From the NCBI GenBank assembly GCA_050945815.1, contig JBMNTQ010000032.1, positions 1 through 14,001 of the forward strand: a DNA stretch of 14,001 nt, given 5' to 3'. The translations under genes and the position numbers were made by a program. The notes beneath the pieces are model-generated. The model was not told the DNA's origin. It was given only the letters and a program-made list of their open reading frames with translations, and did no database searches. Below, piece by piece: positions 7,708 through 14,001 of the stretch (its first letter is position 1; each line of letters begins with the position of its first letter). This stretch comes from JBMNTQ01 sp050945815 (lineage in GTDB: Bacteria; Bacillota; Clostridia; Christensenellales; JBMNTQ01).

Positions 7708-7735
7708 ACAAAATTGCATCCTGCGCCATAGATTA
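7708..7735 (+). promoter_or_regulatory. Sigma-K-like promoter of the Cys-rich gene
   Basis: CATAGATTA at 7727-7735 matches the sigma-K -10 consensus CATAnnnTA at every fixed position, and an ACA lies 16 bases upstream at 7708-7710, where the weak -35 element (AC) is expected. The start point would fall near 7743, a few bases before the ribosome binding site at 7751-7757. A TACAAT sequence (7734-7739) could be a sigma-A -10, but TTGCAC and TTGCAT upstream are spaced 24 and 14 bases away, which does not fit. Short consensus, so chance is possible. Confidence 0.45.
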
Positions 7736-7767
7736 CAATATAAACCATTTAAGGAGGGATATCCCAT

Positions 7768-8031
7768 ATGAATCTCTTTGGTTCGAATTGTTCAAAGATC
7801 GACAGCAACGTCCTGTGGTGCTACCTTTTGCTGGTCTGTGTGCTGTGCAACTGTTCCAACAACAGCTGCGACAACACGGCTGGAGCCACCACCTGCAACA
7901 ACCCTTGCTGCAATACGGCAGGCGCAACAACCTGCAATTGCGGCACAAGCAACGGCAACTCTTTCCTACCCATGCTCCTGCTGCTCCTATGCTGCTGTGG
8001 CACCGGTAAAGGCTCGACTTGTGCATGCTAA
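7768..8031 (+). CDS. Small cysteine-rich protein, function unknown
   Basis: I do not recognise this 87-residue protein. Sixteen residues are cysteine (18%), and there are many Asn, Thr and Leu. Layout: a polar start (1-14); a hydrophobic Leu/Val/Cys segment (15-27); an Asn/Cys-rich middle (28-64) holding two copies of NTAGATTCN (36-44 and 49-57); a second hydrophobic run, LPMLLLLLCCC (67-77); and a Gly/Lys/Cys tail ending CAC. The start is ATG 7768, with AAGGAGG at 7751-7757 (ten bases). The repeat copies differ at six of nine codons, all synonymously, which supports real coding. It is a single-gene unit between two minus-strand operons, with a hairpin after it. Known Cys-rich spore-coat and exosporium proteins have similar composition, and the sigma-K-like promoter agrees; a spore-surface role is therefore my hypothesis. 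A metal-binding or thiol-rich membrane peptide is the alternative. Other frames across it are longer but lack these features. Confidence 0.72.
   Translation: MNLFGSNCSKIDSNVLWCYLLLVCVLCNCSNNSCDNTAGATTCNNPCCNTAGATTCNCGTSNGNSFLPMLLLLLCCCGTGKGSTCAC
7873..7938 (+). repeat. Two in-frame copies of a 9-codon repeat, NTAGATTCN
   Basis: Copies lie at 7873-7899 and 7912-7938, a period of 39 bases (13 codons), with an Asn-Pro-Cys-Cys linker. Codon by codon, Asn, Ala, Gly, Ala, Thr and the last Asn use different synonymous codons, while Thr, Thr and Cys are identical. The protein motif is fully kept, which points to old duplication under selection rather than recent DNA slippage. Confidence 0.85.
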
Positions 8032-8114
8032 AGACAAAAAAAGCCGATACGATCCCCTCCATTCAACAAAAAAACCGGGGATTTGCGCATACTTAACTTC
8101 CAAGCCATACCCAG

Positions 8115-8133
8115 GCCTGAAAGGCTTTCAGGC
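8115..8133. other. Short hairpin in the convergent gap
   Basis: GCCTGAAA (8115-8122) pairs perfectly with TTTCAGGC (8126-8133) around a three-base loop. No T-run follows on either strand, so on its own it is not a standard intrinsic terminator. It lies nine bases from a larger hairpin and may add to transcription stopping between the convergent genes. Confidence 0.45.
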
Positions 8134-8141
8134 GCCCATGC

Positions 8142-8176
8142 AGAAAGGACGGGAAGCCATCTCTCCCGTCCTTTCT
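8142..8176. terminator. Probable bidirectional terminator hairpin
   Basis: AGAAAGGACGGGA (8142-8154) and TCCCGTCCTTTCT (8164-8176) form a perfect 13-bp stem with a nine-base loop. It sits between the convergent Cys-rich gene (ends 8031) and proA (ends 8206), where both transcripts need an end. The tail is not T-rich on either strand, which weakens the call as a classical Rho-independent terminator. Confidence 0.6.
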
Positions 8177-8205
8177 CTATTCCCTAAGCAAATCTGTCCT
8201 GCTCC

Positions 8206-9450
8206 TCAGCGAATCTGCCCGCTGCCATATACAATATATTTGGTCGTGGTCAGCTCATTTAGCCCCATTGGGCCCCGGGCATGCAGTTTCTGGGTGCTGA
8301 TACCAATTTCCGCACCATAGCCAAATTCAAACCCGTCGGTAAAACGAGTGGAAGCGTTCACATAAACAGCCGCAGCGTCCACCCGGCTCAAAAACAACCG
8401 GGAATTCTCATAGTCCTTGGTCACAATCGCCTCGGAATGGTTGCTCCCATAACGGTTAATATGGCCGATCGCCTCACCGACGTCTGCCACCACCTTTACA
8501 GAGAGGATCAAATCCAGAAACTCCGTAGCATAATCCTCCTCGCTCGCCGCTTTTGCCCCCGCAAACAACGCCCGAGTCTTCTCACAGCCGCGAATCTCCA
8601 CGCCCATCTTCACCAACTCCGCCAGACAATCAGGCAAAAATGCCTCCGCTGCCGCCTGGTGCACCAGCAGGCTCTCCGCCGCATTACATACCCCCGGCCG
8701 AGTGGTCTTGGCGTTGATGACAATATCTCCAGCCATCTCCAAATCCGCAGTCTCGTCTACATAGATATGGCAGTTGCCGGTGCCTGTCTCGATTACGGGA
8801 ACCGTCGCATGCTTCACCACCGACTGAATCAGCCCCGCACCACCCCGGGGAATCAGCACGTCAATCAGGCCGTTTAGCCCCATCATCTCCTGAGCCGCCT
8901 GACGCGACGTATCCTTAACAAGCTGCACAGCGCCCGAAGGCAAGCCTGCCGCCGCTCCGGCCTCCACCAGCACATCGCAAATAGCCGTATTGGAATGAAT
9001 CGCATCCGAGCCGCCCCGAAGCACCACCGCATTGGAGGTTTTCAAGCAAAGGCCAACCGCATCCGCCGTCACATTGGGCCGCGCCTCGTAGATAATGCCC
9101 ACCACGCCCAAAGGAACCCGCACCTTGCCGATCTCCAGGCCATTGGGGCGCTTCCACATGCCCATCGTCTCGCCGATTGGGTCATTAAGTGCCGCAATAT
9201 CGCGCAAGCCCTGAGCCATAGCCCCAATACGCTTTTCATCCAACAGCAGACGGTCCAGCAAGGCCGAACTCATGCCGTTTTCCTGCCCCGCCTTCCTATC
9301 CAAAGCATTCTTTTCTATGATATAGCCGGCAGCTTTCTCCAGCGCATCTGCCATTTGCGTCAAAATATCGTTTTTCTGTTTCTGCCCCAGCGCTGCACAA
9401 GCATAGCTCGCCTGCTTCGCCGCCACTGCAATCGTACGCACCTCACTCAT
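8206..9450 (-). CDS. proA: Gamma-glutamyl phosphate reductase
   Basis: A 414-residue NADPH-dependent reductase converting gamma-glutamyl phosphate to glutamate semialdehyde, the second step of proline synthesis from glutamate, in the cytoplasm. The length is standard. It has the aldehyde dehydrogenase-like fold: 'VPLGVVGIIYEARPNVTADA' (112-131), 'NAVVLRGGSDA' (140-150), 'ETGTGNCHIYVD' (221-232), the catalytic cysteine in RPGVCNAAE (C255), and the C-terminal 'FGYGAEIGISTQKLHARGP' (376-394). ATG 9450 has GAGGAGG about 11 bases upstream. It starts 39 bases after the yebC stop and shares its promoter. Its usual partner proB (glutamate 5-kinase) is not next to it: the preceding gene is yebC, the following one is the convergent Cys-rich gene. 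proB is presumably elsewhere. Confidence 0.96.
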   Translation of the reverse strand: MSEVRTIAVAAKQASYACAALGQKQKNDILTQMADALEKAAGYIIEKNALDRKAGQENGMSSALLDRLLLDEKRIGAMAQGLRDIAALNDPIGETMGMWKRPNGLEIGKVRVPLGVVGIIYEARPNVTADAVGLCLKTSNAVVLRGGSDAIHSNTAICDVLVEAGAAAGLPSGAVQLVKDTSRQAAQEMMGLNGLIDVLIPRGGAGLIQSVVKHATVPVIETGTGNCHIYVDETADLEMAGDIVINAKTTRPGVCNAAESLLVHQAAAEAFLPDCLAELVKMGVEIRGCEKTRALFAGAKAASEEDYATEFLDLILSVKVVADVGEAIGHINRYGSNHSEAIVTKDYENSRLFLSRVDAAAVYVNASTRFTDGFEFGYGAEIGISTQKLHARGPMGLNELTTTKYIVYGSGQIR

Positions 9451-9489
9451 AAGTCTGCGCCCCTCCTCTTCTAGGTCATCCTTCGTAGT

Positions 9490-10221
9490 CTATTCGTCCA
9501 CCTGTGCGTTATGATACACATTTTGAACATCATCCTGATCCTCAAGCTTATCCAGCAAAACAGCAAACTTCTCAGTCTCCTCAGAAGAAGCCTCCGCATT
9601 ATTGGAAGAAATCCGGCCTACCTCCGCAGAAAACAAGCTGTAGCCTTGGCTTTCCAATGCCTCCCGCAGAGAAGAGAAGCTTGCAGGGTCACAAGAAATT
9701 TCGTAGTATTCTTCCATATCTTCAAAATCATCGGCCCCATTGTCCAAGGCAAACAACATCAACTCATCCTCGTCCGCAACGTCGCCCTTCTCCACAATGA
9801 TAACGCCCTTCGTCTCAAACATCCAAGCGACACAGCCGCTGGTGCCCATCGAACCGCCATATTTATCAAACAGATGCCGCATCTCCCCCGCCGTACGGTT
9901 GCGGTTATCCGTCAACGTCTCAACAATAACGGCAATCCCCCCGGGTCCGTAGCCCTCATAGACAATCTCCTCGTAGTTTACGCTGCCCAATTCGCCCGCC
10001 GCTTTTTTAATAGAACGCGCGATATTATCATTGGGCATATTGGCAGCCTTCGCCTTGGCCACCACATCTCGCAGTTTGGAATTGTTGCCAAGGTCGCTGC
10101 CGCCTCCTTCTTTCACTGCAACAGCAATCTCCCGCCCGATCTTGGTAAAAATTTTTCCCCGCTGGGCATCGGTTCTCTCTTTCTTGTGCTTGATGTTTGC
10201 CCATTTGGAATGTCCAGCCAT
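9490..10221 (-). CDS. yebC: YebC/TACO1-family protein
   Basis: A 243-residue member of the YebC/PmpR family, long annotated as a transcriptional regulator and more recently linked to translation, where members relieve ribosome stalling on proline-rich sequences. The N-terminus is the family hallmark MAGHSKWANIKHKK, followed by 'RGKIFTKIGREI' (21-32), 'NMPNDNIARSIKKA' (61-74) and the central domain beginning 'YEGYGPGGIAVIVE' (88-101), 'GTSGCVAWMF' (126-135). The C-terminus is rich in Glu and Asp, as usual. The frame is open further upstream, but ATG 10221 is chosen: it matches the universal family start and has GGGGAGG eight bases before it. It is first in a two-gene unit with proA and has its own promoter. 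Which of the two proposed roles applies here cannot be read from the sequence. Confidence 0.96.
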   Translation of the reverse strand: MAGHSKWANIKHKKERTDAQRGKIFTKIGREIAVAVKEGGGSDLGNNSKLRDVVAKAKAANMPNDNIARSIKKAAGELGSVNYEEIVYEGYGPGGIAVIVETLTDNRNRTAGEMRHLFDKYGGSMGTSGCVAWMFETKGVIIVEKGDVADEDELMLFALDNGADDFEDMEEYYEISCDPASFSSLREALESQGYSLFSAEVGRISSNNAEASSEETEKFAVLLDKLEDQDDVQNVYHNAQVDE

Positions 10222-10290
10222 AAAAACAACCTCCCCCGCCCAATTCATCCGCCACCAGGGCCTTCTTTCTCAATGAATTCTATTATTTTT

Positions 10291-10319
10291 ATTTTACACG
10301 ACGCTGTTCCAAATAGCAA
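10291..10319 (-). promoter_or_regulatory. Sigma-A promoter of yebC-proA
   Basis: On the minus strand TTGCTA (10314-10319) and TAAAAT (10291-10296) are separated by exactly 17 bases. The predicted start is near 10284, giving a leader of about 60 bases to ATG 10221. It lies between yebC and yunB, so yebC is not dependent on sporulation-time transcription of yunB. Confidence 0.6.
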
Positions 10320-10334
10320 CTGGCAGACAACAGA

Positions 10335-10354
10335 GAGCCCTAGATCACGGGCTC
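10335..10354 (-). terminator. Weak terminator-like hairpin at the yunB stop
   Basis: GAGCCC (10335-10340) pairs with GGGCTC (10349-10354) around an eight-base loop that contains the yunB stop codon. Reading the minus strand, the sequence after the stem is TCTGTTGTCTG, only moderately T-rich. It could end the yunB transcript ahead of the yebC promoter, but the stem is short. Confidence 0.35.
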
Positions 10355-11010
10355 CAAAGGTTCATCCCTTCTTCAAGCGACTGGACATTGAGATAGCTGT
10401 CCGGCACTTTGCCCACAATAACCGTCTCGGAAATAGGAAACTGGACGCTCACCGCCACATTCTTGCTGCTGCCGGACAAAATCAAGCTGATGTTGGCATG
10501 CAAAATCAAAAGAATCCGATGCCGCGTCTGGTTGATGCCGGTGGATTCAAATTCGCTGGTAAATTCCGTAGAAACCGAGCCTGCCGGAATCACATTCACC
10601 GGAATATCCGGCCCCATCCCCGACAACAGCTGCCCCCCAATCGCCGTCCCCAACGGAACATAGATGGTCTGCATGGATAAGGTCGCCAGCTTTTGCTGCG
10701 CCTTCTCCGCCATAGCAGCAGCCAAATGGTTCATCTGAATGGTGTTCGCCTGAATAACCGTCACATTTCCCTGTCCATCCTGCACCACGCTGACCAGGTC
10801 GTCATATTTCACGTCGGTGTCCGACTCCAAAAACGCCATATTCATCTGTTTCACTGCCATATTCTTGAGACGCGCCTCTGCCAGAGACAGCACAGCCGGC
10901 CGGATTCCGTAGTCAATCAACGACAACACTCCCACGATTACCAGCACAAGTAAAATAAGTATAATAAGCAGCTTCTTGTTTCTCTTGATGTTTTTTATAG
11001 GAAAAGGCAA
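10345..11010 (-). CDS. yunB: Sporulation protein YunB
   Basis: A 221-residue protein matching the YunB family, found in endospore formers and in B. subtilis made in the mother cell under sigma-E; its exact job is not established. A membrane helix at about 13-33 follows a basic cytoplasmic start (KNIKRNKK). The outer part carries 'IRPAVLSLAEARLKNMA' (36-52), 'PLGTAIGGQLLSGMGPDIPV' (119-138), a motif 'FESTGINQTRHRI' (154-166) and 'QFPISETVIVGKVPDSY' (190-206), all characteristic of the family. The start is TTG 11010: no ATG or GTG precedes the membrane helix, and AGAGAGGG lies eight bases upstream. It is slightly shorter than the B. subtilis protein. It is divergent from the class A PBP gene and is the strongest sign that the organism sporulates. 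No clear sigma-E promoter was found upstream. Confidence 0.88.
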   Translation of the reverse strand: MPFPIKNIKRNKKLLIILILLVLVIVGVLSLIDYGIRPAVLSLAEARLKNMAVKQMNMAFLESDTDVKYDDLVSVVQDGQGNVTVIQANTIQMNHLAAAMAEKAQQKLATLSMQTIYVPLGTAIGGQLLSGMGPDIPVNVIPAGSVSTEFTSEFESTGINQTRHRILLILHANISLILSGSSKNVAVSVQFPISETVIVGKVPDSYLNVQSLEEGMNLWSP

Positions 11011-11018
11011 TTCTTCGT

Positions 11019-11026
11019 CCCTCTCT
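11019..11026 (-). promoter_or_regulatory. Ribosome binding site supporting the TTG start of yunB
   Basis: Reads AGAGAGGG on the minus strand, eight bases before TTG 11010. Since the next in-frame ATG would remove the membrane helix, this site decides the start. Confidence 0.6.
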
Positions 11027-11090
11027 TCAATTATTACGCAGCACTTAAAACAAATGCAACGCCTTTTTTATACTATTATTAGGAACGCTG

Positions 11091-11099
11091 TGCTATAAT
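11091..11099 (+). promoter_or_regulatory. Extended -10 promoter of the class A PBP gene
   Basis: TGCTATAAT is a perfect extended -10 (TGnTATAAT). The -35 position (around 11071-11076, TACTAT) is poor, which is common for extended -10 promoters. Transcription from about 11106 leaves a leader of roughly 28 bases to ATG 11134. It lies in the 123-base divergent gap with yunB. Confidence 0.6.
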
Positions 11100-11133
11100 G
11101 ATTAAAATAAAAGTAGATAAACCGAGGTGTAGC

Positions 11134-14001
11134 ATGTCTTTTCTTCCTACATGGAAAAATAAAATAAAAAAAGCCTCATCCGTCATAAAAAAAGCGCTTT
11201 TCAGCTTTTTTTCCCGTATAAAAATGTTTATCAAAGGTCTTCTTGAAAGCTTGCGCACAAGGCTGCACCATGCCGGCTCCGCCGCAAAGCAAAGCCGCCT
11301 GCAAAGCGCTGCGACGAACGTTTCGCCAGCTTCGCCCAGCAAAAAGCCCCTTTCTGTTTTAACGCGCGTAGGAGGCTTTATTCGGCAATCGGACAGGTTC
11401 ATTGCCCAGCGGGCCGTATCGGTCGCGGTCTTTGTCCGCACATTCTTCAAAAAACCCCGACCCGCCCCCAACGCCCTTGATGCCACCGTCATCTATTCCA
11501 AGGAAGAGTTAGAACGGGCACAAAAGGCATCCTACCCCAAAAAACGTCCTTCTAAAACATCCGGCGGTGTCGCCGTTTCCTCAACCCGGCCAGGGCTCAA
11601 AGCCAGCCGCAAACACCATCCAGCCACAGACGGCTCCATCTTCCAGCCCCGCACCAAACGCCCTCCTATTGTGCTCAGCATCCTAGTTACCATCATCCGC
11701 ATGTGCCTGGTGATGGTGCTTTTGTCCGGCGTTGTCGTAGCCGGCAGCCTGATCGGCGTTGCCAAAGCCTACACCGACGCTGCACCGGAGCTGGATCTCG
11801 CCCAAATCGAAGACCAAGCCGAAACCTCTTTCATCTACGATGGCAACGGCAGCCTCATCACCACCTTTGCCGGTGTGGAAAACCGTGAATGGGCCACCAT
11901 CAGCGAAATCCCGAAAACTCTGCAAAATGCGTTTATCGCCATAGAAGACGTCCGTTTTCGCAGTCATGACGGTGTAGACATCAAGCGCCTGATGGGTGCC
12001 TTTGTCAGCAATTTCATGAACGAAACCGTCGAAGGAGGCAGCACCATCACCCAACAGCTGATCAAGCAGCGGGTACTATCCTCCGAGCGCACCTATAAAC
12101 GTAAAATTCAGGAAGCCTATCTGGCCATTCAACTAGAACAAACCTACACCAAAGACCAGATTCTCGAAGCCTACTTAAACACCATCGCCCTTGGCGAATC
12201 CAACTACGGCGTAAAAGCTGCAGCGCAGGACTATTTCGGCAAAGACCTCGACGATCTCTCCTTGCTGGAATGCGCCACCATAGCCGGCCTCACGCAAAAC
12301 CCCAACACCTACAACCCCCGCAGAAATTTCTTTACCCGCAACACCCCGGAGCTGACCATGAAGCGCACTAGAACCGTGCTGCAATCCATGTACCGGGCCG
12401 GCTTCATAACCGAAGACGACTATAACGAAGCCCTCACCCAAACCTTGGTTGTGCAGGAAACTTCCAGCCATAACGAAATGTACAACATGCCGTATTTCGT
12501 GGAATACGCCATAAACGATGTTATCACCAATTTCCTGGAGGTACGCAACCTGCCAGACACCAAACAAAACCGCAGCGCCATTGAAAACGAGCTGCGCACA
12601 GGCGGCTACCATATCTACACCACCGTAGACCCAGACATCCAAAACACCGTCCAGGATACCTTAGCCAATTGGAATAACTATCCTTCCATGGCCGACCCGG
12701 CGGATTCCACCACCCGAGAGCCCAACAGCGACGGCACCTTCACTGAAGTTGTCCAACCCCAGTCGGCAGCCGTGGTGCTGGATTACCATACCGGCACGCT
12801 GAAGGCGGTGGTGGGCGGGCGCTACACCCCCACAGCCATGAAAACCATCAACCGCGCCAGTGCGTCCGTCATGCCCGTCGGCTCGTCGATCAAGCCGCTG
12901 GCAGTCTACGGCCCCGCCCTGGATAAAGGCTACGGCGCAGGCACCATCCAATACAACATTCCCGTTGCCATCCCCGGCTGGGATGCGACAGGCCAACAGG
13001 CCTACCCCGGAGGCAGCGGCCCGCACACGCCGGTCAGCATCCGAACCGCCATCGTCCGCTCCCTCAACATCGTCTCGGCCCGCACGCTCATGGATTTTGT
13101 AACCGTGCAGGAAGCAACCAACTACCTCATCAATCTAGGCGTCGACCCTTCCCACATCAACCAGGACGGCCAAGGCCTTGCCTTAGGCACCTCCGGCATC
13201 ACGCCTCTCGAGATGGCAGTAGGGTTTGGGACCATCGCCAATTCAGGCCAATACATCAGCCCGGTCTCCTTCGAAAAAGTGCTGGATAAAGATGGCAAAG
13301 TCTTGTTAGACAGCAACGAGCTTCAAAAGCAGCGCCAAGTCTACAAGGAGTCCACTGCCTGGATGCTGACGGATATGTTAACCAACGCAGTCAACTCCGG
13401 TACCGGCACCTCCGCCCAAATCGACGGCATGACCGTCGCGGGCAAAACCGGTACAACCGGCGAATACCGCGGCACCTTCTTCGGCGGCTATACGCCCTAC
13501 TACGCCGCAACCGTTTGGATCGGCAGCGATCGAAACGCGAGATTGGCACAGAATACCTATGCAGGGGTCTCATCAGCGCCGCTGTGGCAAGCCTTCATGT
13601 CCGAAATCCACGAAGACTTGGAAAACAAACCGATCATCGATAAATCCCCGGAAGAATTGGGCTTGGTTAAGGTCGCAATCTGCCCGCTGTCCGGAAAGCT
13701 GGCCACAGAAGCCTGCTCCCACGACTCTTTAGGTCTATCACCGGTCTATGATTATTTCCTGGATGGCACCCAACCTACAGAGTACTGCGACATGCACACA
13801 CAAATCGAAATCTGCACCGATTCCTGGCTGCCGGCTTCAGAATACTGCCCGGCGGAGTCCCGGCAGAAAATCAGTATTATCAAAAGCCCCACCAGCACAA
13901 CCTTGCGGCCGGAAGACCTTGCCTATTTGTTCGGCCTATACAATACCACCGTCGACAAAGACGGCAACCCTGTTGTCATCGGCGATTTGGAAAACAGCAT
14001 C
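11134..14001 (+). CDS. Class A penicillin-binding protein (PBP1A type), C-terminal end outside window
   Basis: A bifunctional peptidoglycan synthase; 956 codons are present and still open at the window edge. Residues 1-176 are a long basic cytoplasmic tail (37 Lys/Arg against 7 Asp/Glu). A membrane helix spans about 178-210. The GT51 transglycosylase domain follows, with the catalytic glutamate in AIEDVRFRSHDG (E271) and GGSTITQQ (301-308). The transpeptidase has SSIK (S584 nucleophile, K587), SLN (643-645) and GKTGTTG (770-776). After it a cysteine-containing tail (C850, C861, C885, C894, C905) includes 'CPLSGKLATEAC' and 'GTQPTEYCDMH', a pattern I recall from clostridial PBP1A proteins, and the end remains open. 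ATG 11134 has GAGGTG at 11124-11129. All catalytic motifs are intact, so the enzyme should polymerise and cross-link glycan. It is transcribed away from yunB by its own promoter. Internal later starts would shorten the tail. Confidence 0.95.
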   Translation, partial: MSFLPTWKNKIKKASSVIKKALFSFFSRIKMFIKGLLESLRTRLHHAGSAAKQSRLQSAATNVSPASPSKKPLSVLTRVGGFIRQSDRFIAQRAVSVAVFVRTFFKKPRPAPNALDATVIYSKEELERAQKASYPKKRPSKTSGGVAVSSTRPGLKASRKHHPATDGSIFQPRTKRPPIVLSILVTIIRMCLVMVLLSGVVVAGSLIGVAKAYTDAAPELDLAQIEDQAETSFIYDGNGSLITTFAGVENREWATISEIPKTLQNAFIAIEDVRFRSHDGVDIKRLMGAFVSNFMNETVEGGSTITQQLIKQRVLSSERTYKRKIQEAYLAIQLEQTYTKDQILEAYLNTIALGESNYGVKAAAQDYFGKDLDDLSLLECATIAGLTQNPNTYNPRRNFFTRNTPELTMKRTRTVLQSMYRAGFITEDDYNEALTQTLVVQETSSHNEMYNMPYFVEYAINDVITNFLEVRNLPDTKQNRSAIENELRTGGYHIYTTVDPDIQNTVQDTLANWNNYPSMADPADSTTREPNSDGTFTEVVQPQSAAVVLDYHTGTLKAVVGGRYTPTAMKTINRASASVMPVGSSIKPLAVYGPALDKGYGAGTIQYNIPVAIPGWDATGQQAYPGGSGPHTPVSIRTAIVRSLNIVSARTLMDFVTVQEATNYLINLGVDPSHINQDGQGLALGTSGITPLEMAVGFGTIANSGQYISPVSFEKVLDKDGKVLLDSNELQKQRQVYKESTAWMLTDMLTNAVNSGTGTSAQIDGMTVAGKTGTTGEYRGTFFGGYTPYYAATVWIGSDRNARLAQNTYAGVSSAPLWQAFMSEIHEDLENKPIIDKSPEELGLVKVAICPLSGKLATEACSHDSLGLSPVYDYFLDGTQPTEYCDMHTQIEICTDSWLPASEYCPAESRQKISIIKSPTSTTLRPEDLAYLFGLYNTTVDKDGNPVVIGDLENSI

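Noticed and set aside
7704..7739. Sigma-A promoter (TTGCAC or TTGCAT with TACAAT) for the Cys-rich gene
   Set aside because: Spacers of 24 and 14 bases are outside the workable range, so the sigma-K match is preferred.
7733..8062. 109-codon minus-strand frame over the Cys-rich gene, also rich in cysteine
   Set aside because: Its cysteines come from reading GCA and similar codons in reverse; it has no good start signal and its end would cross the promoter region.
7778..8320. 180-codon plus-strand frame overlapping the Cys-rich gene
   Set aside because: No ribosome binding site of its own; it extends through the hairpins and into the 3' end of proA. The frame at 7768 has the Shine-Dalgarno and the synonymous repeat pattern.
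9511..10680. 389-codon open frame on the plus strand
   Set aside because: It runs antisense across yebC and into yunB, both clear family members, and its Arg/His/Pro-rich composition is typical of the reverse frame of GC-rich coding DNA.
11038..11064. Sigma-A-like promoter for yunB (TTGCAT with AATAAT on the minus strand)
   Set aside because: The -35 matches poorly and the resulting leader would be very short; no convincing sigma-E element was found either, so no promoter is called.
11079..11492. Minus-strand frame over the N-terminal tail of the class A PBP
   Set aside because: Considered because the tail is unusual, but it ends over the strong extended -10 promoter and shows no start signal or family features.
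12175..13026. Minus-strand open frames inside the class A PBP gene
   Set aside because: They are shadows of a continuous plus-strand frame with all catalytic motifs intact.

Overview
The window looks like a chromosomal stretch from an endospore-forming member of the Bacillota (Firmicutes), most likely Clostridia or Negativicutes. The evidence is a yunB sporulation gene, strong AGGAGG-type ribosome binding sites, GTG and TTG starts, and a moderately high GC content (about mid-50s by eye). No genus is claimed. The content is mostly housekeeping. There are no tRNA or rRNA genes, no CRISPR array, no insertion sequence and no phage genes that I can recognise.

Layout. From 7611 down to position 1, seven genes run leftward on the minus strand with overlaps or short gaps: an FHA-domain membrane protein, a SEDS glycosyltransferase (FtsW/RodA type), a short class B penicillin-binding protein (PbpA type), uvrC, a Cof-type HAD phosphatase, a ROK glucokinase, and a solute-binding-like protein cut by the window edge. 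A good sigma-A promoter (TTGACA, 17 bp, TAAAAT) stands before the FHA gene, with a second extended -10 element nearer to it. The FHA-SEDS-PBP part is a cell-wall synthesis module resembling the fhaB-rodA-pbpA cluster of Actinobacteria. The DNA-repair and sugar-metabolism genes look co-transcribed with it.

Divergent from that operon, at 7768-8031 on the plus strand, is a single small gene for an unrecognised 87-residue protein with 16 cysteines, two leucine/cysteine-rich hydrophobic segments and a duplicated NTAGATTCN motif. The motif copies differ only by synonymous codons. The gene is preceded by a match to the sigma-K consensus, so a spore-coat or exosporium-type role is my hypothesis. It is the least ordinary item here.

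Further right, yebC and proA form a minus-strand pair with its own promoter, followed upstream by yunB (minus, TTG start). yunB is divergent from a plus-strand class A penicillin-binding protein (transglycosylase plus transpeptidase) that runs off the right edge. That protein has an unusually long, strongly basic cytoplasmic N-terminal tail.

Taken together, the window carries both kinds of septal/elongation peptidoglycan synthase (SEDS plus class B PBP, and class A PBP), one known and one suspected sporulation gene, nucleotide excision repair, proline synthesis and a translation factor. Every gap between genes is shorter than 200 bases; their contents are described in the promoter and hairpin entries.
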